Positions 20,966-43,196 of a stretch of 43,196 nt of DNA are shown piece by piece. The DNA lies in assembly GCA_030141605.1 (NCBI GenBank), contig JAQGDQ010000441.1:129001-172196 (forward strand). The letters run 5' to 3'. This DNA comes from Tubiluchus corallicola (taxonomy: Eukaryota > Priapulida > Priapulimorpha > Priapulimorphida > Tubiluchidae). The position numbers and the translations under genes were made by a program. Each line of letters starts with the position of its first letter. The first letter of the stretch is position 1. The notes under the pieces are model-generated. The model was not told where the DNA came from, ran no database searches, and saw only the letters and a program-made list of their open reading frames with translations.

Positions 20966-22429
20966 TCGCTTTCTGGTAGATAATGTTCACTCAAGATATT
21001 ACATAGTGATTCTTGCTAATTTAATAAATAATTTTCTTTTGTAAATTATAAAGATACACGAAAGGTGTTGCTTATTTTATAAAAAGGCATGATCATTTTT
21101 CCAGTTTAGGCAGCAGGGAGTAATGTGGTTTCTGCGGGACAGTAACAGTTTTTTAAATGTGTTGTCATAGCAATAATTTTTGCACATTGAAATTTTGTTT
21201 GTAATATTTTGTATCTATTCTTTTCTGTTTGTATAAATTTCTTTGTACTTTATGTAAACGTCGACATGACTTGGTTCATTAATTTAAAATTCATTCCACA
21301 TTTACGATATTGTTATAAATAAACTGTACATTGTACCATATTTATTATTTGTTGTTTATTGTTTATAGTTTTGGCAAAAACAGCAAGCGGTTGAAGTATT
21401 TGTACACTGTAAACTATTCATTTGCATTTGAAGAAAAATATGCGTGTGCTTGAATAGCAAAGTCGTTCATTAATCGGCAAATGAGTTTTCTAGTTATTCA
21501 CATATCATGAATCCCCATTTCACGAGGATCATTTTGATAACCAAGTTTATCGCTCTCTATTATTTCTAAGTTGAGATAATCCACGTTGAAGTTGACGTGC
21601 AGGCTGCACACAGAAAAACTTAATCTTGAGAAAATTGCCGTTAAAGTCAGCCATTGTTTTTTGTCGCGTTTCTACAAAACACTTAGCATCCGTACAAATG
21701 TTGGTTGTGGCAGACATTGCAGGAACACATTAAAGTTGTGTTTAAATCCAATCGAAGACTCTTCCTGACAAAGATCTGGACTTGACAACAGAAAAAACCC
21801 GAAGCAAAATGACAGCTTCCAGTTGCTACTATCGGAGCTTGAAAATACGAGTTTTTTTACAATTCCAGTACTAGTTTGTAGTCAGAAAAAAGGTACAGGT
21901 TTATAAAATTAGATTTTTAGAGTTTTTTGAACATTTTTTTGATAATTTAATGCTAGAATATAAAAGTCCCATATATTTAGCATCTGTTTTTTAAAGAAAA
22001 AAATTGACATTTGACAAAAATTTTGGGTTATTCTACTTCGAAGCATCATAACGTAGTTTTAAGTATGACGACTTGCATGATTTTGGTTTGCAAGCACCTG
22101 TATTGGTTTTAATTTCGAATGCCACTTGGAGAATATGAAAAATTAAAGGTCAGATTTAATATAAAAACAAATTTTCTTTAATTAAATGAACTAACCGTCA
22201 CTTAAATTGAACGTATTTTGTTCAGTATTGCTCGTGAAACATCGGAATCTGTTGCTAAGCAAACGTGCAGCAATGGCTTCCTTGGATACCACGTTGTAGC
22301 TGTGACGCTGAATTTGGAAACAATGCTACACAGCAAAATGTGACACATCGTAAAAACTAAACTCACGCAGCCATAATGAAACCAAGGAGTTCCTGGCACC
22401 GTCTAACGAATGATTGTACGCAGTGTGCA
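20966..22429. other. Intergenic, nothing recognised
   Basis: AT-rich sequence. The frames of about 60 codons at 21586 (plus) and 22202 (minus) show no domain. An AATAAA occurs near 21317 but is 3 kb past the TBC1D5 stop. Confidence 0.5.
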
Positions 22430-23325
22430 TGACTGATTGTGGAGCTGTGTGCATGGCTGAATGTGGAGCTGTGTGTACAGTTCATGGCTGAATGTGGAGC
22501 TGTGTGCTTGACTGAATGTGGAGCTGTGTGTGCTGTGCTTGACTGAATGTGGAGCTGTGTGTACAGTGCATGACTGATTGTTGAGCTGTGTGCTTGACTG
22601 AATGTGGAGCTGTGTGCACTTGGCATGACTGAATGTGGAGCTGTGTGCATGACTGAATGTGGAGCTGTGTGTACAGTGCATGACTGAATGTGGAGCTGTG
22701 TGTACAGTGCATGACTGATTGTGGAGCTGTGTGTACAGTGCATGACTGAATGTGGAGCTGTGTGTACAGTGCATGACTGAATGTGGAGCTGTGTGTACAG
22801 TGCATGACTGATTGTGGAGCTGTGTGCACTGTGCATGACTGATTGTTGAGCTGTGTGCTTGACTGAATGTGGAGCTGTGTGCACTGTGCATGACTGAATG
22901 TGGAGCTGTGTGCTTGACTGAATGTGGAGCTGTATGTACAGTGCATGACTGAATGTGGAGCTGTGTGCACTGTGCATGACTGATTGTGGAGCTGTGTGCA
23001 CTGTGCATGGCTGATTGTGGAGCTGTGTGCACTGTGCATGGTTGAATGTGGAGCTGTGTGTGCTGTGCTTGACTGAATGTGGAGCTGTGTGTACAGTGCA
23101 TGACTGATTGTGGAGCTGTGTGCTTGACTGAATGTGGAGCTGTATGTACAGTGCATGACTGATTGTGGAGCTGTGTGCTTCACTGAATGTGGAGCTGTGT
23201 GTACAGTGCATGACTGATTGTGGAGCTGTGTGCATGACTGAATGTGGAGCTGTGTGCACTGTGCATGACTGAATGTGGAGCTGTGTGCACTGTGCATGGC
23301 TGATTGTGGAGCTGTGTGCACTGTA
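22430..23325 (+). repeat. 31/24-bp minisatellite with a 7-bp length switch
   Basis: Long units read CTGTGTG + TACAGTG (or CACTGTG) + CATGACTGAATGTGGAG (31 bp). Short units lack the middle heptamer (24 bp). Long and short units are interspersed. The minus strand is free of stops, giving spurious His/Ser/Thr-rich frames up to 349 codons. It lies between the two genes. Confidence 0.93.
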
Positions 23326-23640
23326 CAGTACTAAATATTGCATTAAAAAGTGTACATAATTGACAACTTCCCATTTAGGTAACTGCTGTTCTCGTGATGC
23401 TAAATTATGCATTTACTAATTTTCATTAATTAAGCTGTTGCTAAGAGTAAAAGGTCTTGTTTATTGATCTTAGACGATGAATTACAACCTACAATGTTGT
23501 TTATATCAACTCTTACTGCGTGTTTACCATCCAGGTGAAACTGATTTTAGTTTCAGATGGCAGGTGAACAGTTTACCGTGTTTACTGCTTATTAAACTCC
23601 TATTACTCAGCGGAAGTTGCGCAATTTTCTCTAATTTCAG

Positions 23641-23684
23641 TTCGGTTTGATTCGCTGTGTTGTGAATGTGCAGAAGAAACTCGA
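23641..23684 (+). other. Possible 5' UTR exon of the ARM-TIR gene
   Basis: A strong acceptor-like tract (TTTTCTCTAATTTCAG) is followed 44 bases later by a consensus donor, CGA|GTAAGT. It does not extend the main reading frame. It lies 1.8 kb upstream of the coding start and could be a leader exon. No transcript data support it. Confidence 0.28.
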
Positions 23685-23823
23685 GTAAGTTGGAATTACG
23701 TTATTGTGCGATTTGTTACTTAAAGAGTCAGTTTGCAACACGTAAAAATTAGTTCTGGTTTTTGTATTGTAAGTGATTGTAATGATTAGGTGATGATAAT
23801 GATGATGTAATGATTAGATGAGT

Positions 23824-24083
23824 TGTCGTTTCTTCTCCTCTTTTCCTTCTTCGTATCCCTAATCTTACTATTTTTTTCCATTCCACCATGTCTACTAACC
23901 CTAACCATTCTTTCATTCATTCATTTCTGCCACCCTAACAAGCCAAGCTTTCAAGGTGTCATACAGCAACTCTTTTATTTGGTTAATTTGACTTCATCAA
24001 CGTTTTTTTACCTATACTGTTTCTTTTTGTTTCAATAATATTGTATGTTGATCTATTGTATATGTATTGCTGGAGTGAAATAA

Positions 24084-24173
<90 letters not shown>

Positions 24174-24190
24174 GATTGATTGATTGATTG
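23824..24190 (+). mobile_element. LINE 3' end, copy 2, with long TGAT tail
   Basis: The 3' UTR is nearly identical to 2880-3135 (CGTTTCTTCTCCTCTTTTCC, CAAGGTGTCATACAGCAACT, GCTGGAGTGAAATAAATTGA). It ends in about 27 units of TGAT/ATTG up to 24190. The 5' part is absent, as expected after target-primed reverse transcription. Confidence 0.88.
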
Positions 24191-24771
24191 TAAGTGAAAA
24201 AAATGTGTAAACAGAGTCACATTGTACTTGCTGTTGTTTTTATTATTTATAAAAATTAATTGGTAATTATTGTAATTAGTAATTAGTTTGTATACCTGTT
24301 ATTTTTCAAAAAAAAGCAAGATGTGATGCAATTTAATCAATTCAACAGACGTTAATACTCGTGTTTGTTACTTTCCTACGTCTAGCCCTGTAGTGGTGAT
24401 GAAACTAAAGTCATTTCTATCCGTTTGTAGTCATGAGGATTACTATTGTATCATATTGATCGCAATGTGTGCACAGGTGTAGAGTCGCAACGAAACCAGG
24501 TATTTAATCTTTAATAGACTTTCCTAGTATGTTATTTACCGAGCTCGTTTTTGTAATGAATTCTGTGGAATGTAGTTTAAATAAAAGGCTGGTTATTTAA
24601 CGAAAGTGATTGTCGATATTGCTCTCATCTAATCTTAACAAGTTGTAAAATGATTGACTGTATGCTTGTGTCACATTTGCAATATGTATCTTAATCAGCG
24701 AAATGGTTTTTGCTGTGTTTGTAATATGGGTAAGGTGAGTTTCATAGACAACCATCAGACCTCAATCAATC
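24191..24771. other. Intergenic, nothing recognised
   Basis: AT-rich; contains AATAAA near 24585 but no supporting gene structure. It separates two copies of one LINE family in opposite orientation. Confidence 0.5.
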
Positions 24772-25098
24772 AATCAAATCAATCAGTTTATTTCACTCCA
24801 GCAATACATATACAATACATTAACATACAATATTATTCAAACAAAAAGAAACCGTATAGGTAAAAAAACGTTGATGAAGTCAAATTAAGCAAATAAAAGA
24901 GTTGCTGTATGACACCTTGAAAGCTTGGCTTGTCAGGGTGGCAGAAATGAATGAATGAAAGAATGATTAGGGTTAGTAGACATGATGGAATGGAAAAAAA
25001 TAGTAAGATTAGGGATAGGAAAAAGGAAAAGAGGAGAAGAAACGACCACAGTGTATGTTTAATTTACATAGAGGTATATCAAAATAGCATTATAATTA
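24772..25098 (-). mobile_element. LINE 3' end, copy 3 (inverted)
   Basis: The reverse complement matches the 3' UTR of the other two copies, from TAATTATAATGCTATTTTGA through GTTTCTTCTCCTCTTTTCC to the TGATTGATT tail. With copy 2 it makes an inverted pair about 580 bp apart, upstream of the ARM-TIR start. Confidence 0.88.
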
Positions 25099-25461
25099 AC
25101 ACCTTGTGTTAATCTACCTTCTCAGATGCAGTTGTCGACAGAAACGATGTGTTGATCGCTGTTGTAAATGTAGCTTAGTGCGAAATGATACAAGATTTAT
25201 CAACTGGGCATATCTTTGTGTTGCTGTTGAAGCAAGTATTTGTTGTTTTTTTATTTTAAGATAGAAGTCATACAGCATACTCAAGAAATCATCTTATACA
25301 GTAAAATTGAAAATGCTTGACGGTCATCCCAAATTTGTTTGTTCAGTAACGTAATACTTAAAATATATTCCTTATATGGAAGATATCCCAAAATGCATGC
25401 GAAATTAATTCAAAATTATTGTAACATTTCAGTAACACGATTTCATGGTTATAACTTTCAG

Positions 25462-25502
25462 GTTGCTGGCTTTATGTTTCATCTGGTCTTTGCTCATGAA
25501 CG
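25462..25502 (+). promoter_or_regulatory. Probable 5' UTR segment with a short uORF overlapping the start codon
   Basis: An acceptor-like tract (ATAACTTTCAG) ends at 25461, suggesting the leader is spliced to position 25462. A 12-codon upstream frame, ATG at 25474 to TAG at 25507-25509, overlaps the main ATG at 25503. Such an overlap would be expected to lower initiation at the main start or favour Met5 at 25515. Both the acceptor and the effect are inference. Confidence 0.4.
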
Positions 25503-40709
<15,207 letters not shown>

Positions 40710-41326
40710 GTAAGATTCTTAATAAAACAGTGAAGTATAAACAGTTATTCTGCCAAGTGCTTCAGCAATCTTTTTTTACTTACAGAGCGAACTCTATAAA
40801 CTAAGTAACTCAACCGGTACCTACTGTATGCTCGCAACGTTACATGTGTATCAGAAAGTCAACAAAAATCTGTAAATTAATTACATTTACGCAGTTAATG
40901 CATACTACTTACGCATTTTACGCTATTCTGTGGGTTAAAGATATGTAACCACTTTAATCTTAGTCATAATTGATGACTAATGACTAATTTTTACATAAAC
41001 GCAGTTAAATAAAGCGCTAGAATGACTGAACTTCTGAATGAAACTGAAACTATGCATGGTCGGGAATACATCAGTCATTAGTGCATGTAACAATAACTGC
41101 ATGTGGCGACAAATGAAAAATAGCAGTAATCACTATTAGCACTACATTAGACACTGCTAATGTGATGGCTTCCTTACCATTAAACAAATCGGTCATCTAC
41201 TGTAGCTTGATTATTGGCACAATTCTGCCGCCTTCGAATAGGTTCGTAATTGCAATTGCGCAAAAAGTGACGGGTTCTATTTGCCTTGCAGTAAAACATT
41301 TGTAGACATACCACACATCTCAGCAA

Positions 41327-41811
41327 TGGCGGCTCGTAGCTAAAATTACTGGCGGTGCTGCTTCAGAAAATTTTTAGTTATTGTTTTAATACTGTGTAAA
41401 ATGAAACACATAATTTTAATGTTGTAATTTTAAAGAAACAAACTTACGAATATTTTATACATAAACTTGATAAAATACGAAAACAAAAAATATTGTTTGC
41501 TTACGAATAGCCTAAATTGTCACAGTTCAAGAATATGCCGGTACACGGCTTTTAAGCACGTGGCAACTGACAACACGTAGTGCAGTGAGCGACAGTACTT
41601 CTTCTACCTAAAGTACAGCGTCTGATCTCAGACATGTGTGCACGACCACATGTGCACAACAGCCAAACACCACGTTGGTAGAGCTGTGAACGCACTGTGC
41701 TGGTCTGTGATGCAAACAGCACTACCCTCACATCTTCTGTATCGATTATCGATAATATTGAGTGAAAATAGGGGGTGCTGCAATTCCACAGTGCCCATAC
41801 ACGAGCCACCA
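41327..41811. mobile_element. MITE with TGGCGGCTCGT ends
   Basis: The left end TGGCGGCTCGT (41327) and the right end ACGAGCCACCA (41801-41811) are inverted with one mismatch. Subterminal GGCGGTGCTGC and GGGGGTGCTGCA words recur near both ends. The interior has short overlapping frames on both strands with no recognisable domain. Confidence 0.75.
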
Positions 41812-42149
41812 CTGCAATCACACACATGTGGACTTATCCAGTTTTAACTAACAATCTGGATTTTGGAAGCAATATCATTGAAGTATACTTTTGGCTTCTA
41901 AAAGTGTGAAACTGATGCATATATATTACATTGCTGAATGAACATGTGCCAGGACAGGCTTCAGTGTGATACGGCTACTGTTTATCCAGTTAAAATATTT
42001 AATTCACTACTAGTATTGCCCATACCAACAGGCTGCAGATCTCTTGAAACCGCTAGCTATCAGTATTTTGCTCGAACGAGGCAATTTTAATTTTTATAAA
42101 ATTCAGCCAGAAAAGTAATTATTAGTTTGAATTACTGGACATGTATTAA

Positions 42150-42335
42150 TGCATTAGTAAGTAAGTTTATTAGTTTATCACCATTTTTGAAATAGCAAAA
42201 TACTTAACTAAGTGATTTATAAATCTGTGCAACATACAATAATATTACAAAGTGCAAAAGTAATTATTGATTAGTGGTGAAAGGGTGGCGAAAGAACTAT
42301 AAGTTATCGAGGTCAGCCACCCTCTCAGGATTGTT
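42150..42335 (-). mobile_element. Retroelement 3' end, family C, copy 2 (inverted)
   Basis: Contains AACATACAATAATATTACAA and GGTGGCGAAAGAACTATAAG, resembling 32315-32520. No coding part remains. Confidence 0.5.
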
Positions 42336-43055
42336 ACTAATATAATTAATTAGTTAATGCGCATGTATCAGGTAATTAAAAATCATCAGATTTTGCATTT
42401 AAGACGAATGAAAAATGATTATTGTACGAATGTGTTAGTTTATAATAAAATAATGTTCAATAATGGGAAAGAAGAGACACACGTGACTATCTTTAAATAA
42501 TAATTTAACTATTACGTATTTAAAATTAGTATTATGAGGACCTAGAGCCAAAGGAAGAAAAAATTTAATTTTGCGCTTGTAGCTGGCAAAAGTGGTAAAC
42601 ATGTATGTTTAGTTATGAAGAAAAGAGTTGAAAGCAAATATATCTTAAAATTCTTTAGGATTAGCGTTGATTATTACATAATATTAAAGATATACATAAA
42701 GTTTTGGCTAACAGCTAACTTCTGTAATACCTGTATTGTATTTCTTTTCCTTGTTTTGATCTTAAGTACTAATTTTTTTATGCATGAATTTGTTTGTGTG
42801 AATGTCTGCTAATCCTAATGGTAATGGGTAATTTTATTTTTTCTAGATAATTTTATGCTTTTTGTTATCATTTTAATGTGAACTATATGTTCGTAATAAA
42901 CAGTACATATATCTATCTATTTATATATATGATGACATAGTATGTGCACGTTTTTTCATTGTATATAATATATACAATTTTGTATATATTATCAGTAGCA
43001 CCATTATAGTATTAGTAGTACCATTAGTAGTATTATCTAGTCAGTACCTTTGTAA

Positions 43056-43196
43056 TATCTGGGGCACGTCGCTCGAATGGCCCACTCCCGCCTACCGTTC
43101 ATGTTCGGCAACAGCAAGCCGTAGCACGTGGAAGCGCCGCAGAGGAGGTCAACAAAAGCATTTCTGGCATCAAATCAAGCGCGATATTGTGTCTCC
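43056..43196 (+). pseudogene. LINE reverse-transcriptase C-terminal relic (cut by the window end)
   Basis: One frame reads YLGHVARMAHSRLPFMFG and hits a stop. Another frame shortly after reads WKRRRGGQQKHFWHQIKRD. Together they match the LGH..RM...RLP..........R..GGQ.KRF.D..K.D pattern at the C-terminus of many LINE reverse transcriptases. A frameshift and a stop between the two parts mark it as decayed. Local GC is well above the surroundings. Confidence 0.72.

Larger units (their letters stand above)
40710..43055 (+). other. ARM-TIR intron 8 (open at the window end)
   Basis: Apart from the MITE at 41327-41811 and the retroelement end at 42150-42335, this AT-rich stretch has no coding signal. 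No acceptor followed by a TIR continuation in the required phase was found. Confidence 0.6.

Noticed and set aside
22363-23412. His/Ser/Thr-rich minus-strand frames up to 349 codons
   Set aside because: They cover the 31/24-bp minisatellite; three minus frames are open at once, which is a repeat artefact.

Overview
The window is animal nuclear DNA, most likely from an invertebrate. It is AT-rich and intron-rich, with GT-AG introns and short conserved exons (70-210 bp) set among much larger repeat-filled introns. Retrotransposon tails, inverted-repeat DNA transposons and minisatellites are everywhere. Nothing bacterial is present. The species cannot be fixed from the sequence. Two N positions (29553-29554) show it is a draft assembly.

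Two protein-coding genes, both on the + strand, account for all convincing coding sequence. Gene 1 (about 852-18249) is the 3' part of a TBC1D5 homologue, a Rab GTPase-activating protein of the retromer/autophagy pathway. Ten exons with matching splice phases encode the second half of the TBC domain, a low-complexity linker, the conserved C-terminal helical segment and a natural stop. The catalytic arginine and glutamine fingers lie upstream of the window. Gene 2 (25503 to beyond 43196) encodes a large protein with a disordered, repeat-containing N-terminus of about 630 residues, then an armadillo-like helical region, then the start of a TIR domain. Eight coding exons are visible and the TIR domain is cut by the window end. 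This resembles the invertebrate ARM-TIR family, related in concept but not equivalent to SARM1.

Layout: 1-851 upstream intron with a repeat copy; 852-18249 gene 1, whose introns hold a 40-bp telomere-like array, a 43-bp array, a 41-bp array, several MITEs, a hAT relic, a LINE 3' end and a tRNA-derived SINE; 18250-25461 intergenic, with a 31/24-bp minisatellite and two more copies of the same LINE 3' end; 25462-43196 gene 2, whose introns hold an inverted LINE reverse-transcriptase relic, a 189-bp-arm palindrome, a 15-copy 113-bp satellite with alternating dimeric order, hAT-like MITEs, a second SINE, a 450-bp triplet-repeat tract and a second LINE relic at the edge.

The two genes are neighbours in the same orientation about 7 kb apart; nothing indicates that they are co-regulated. 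Most very long open frames (up to 554 codons) fall in tandem arrays whose unit happens to lack stop codons, and are not genes. The most interesting items are the ARM-TIR gene with its duplicated N-terminal module, the perfectly phased 41-bp array open in all six frames, the dimeric satellite, the large intronic palindrome, nested insertions that can be read against uninterrupted paralogous copies, and a MITE end that seems to supply a splice-acceptor tract.
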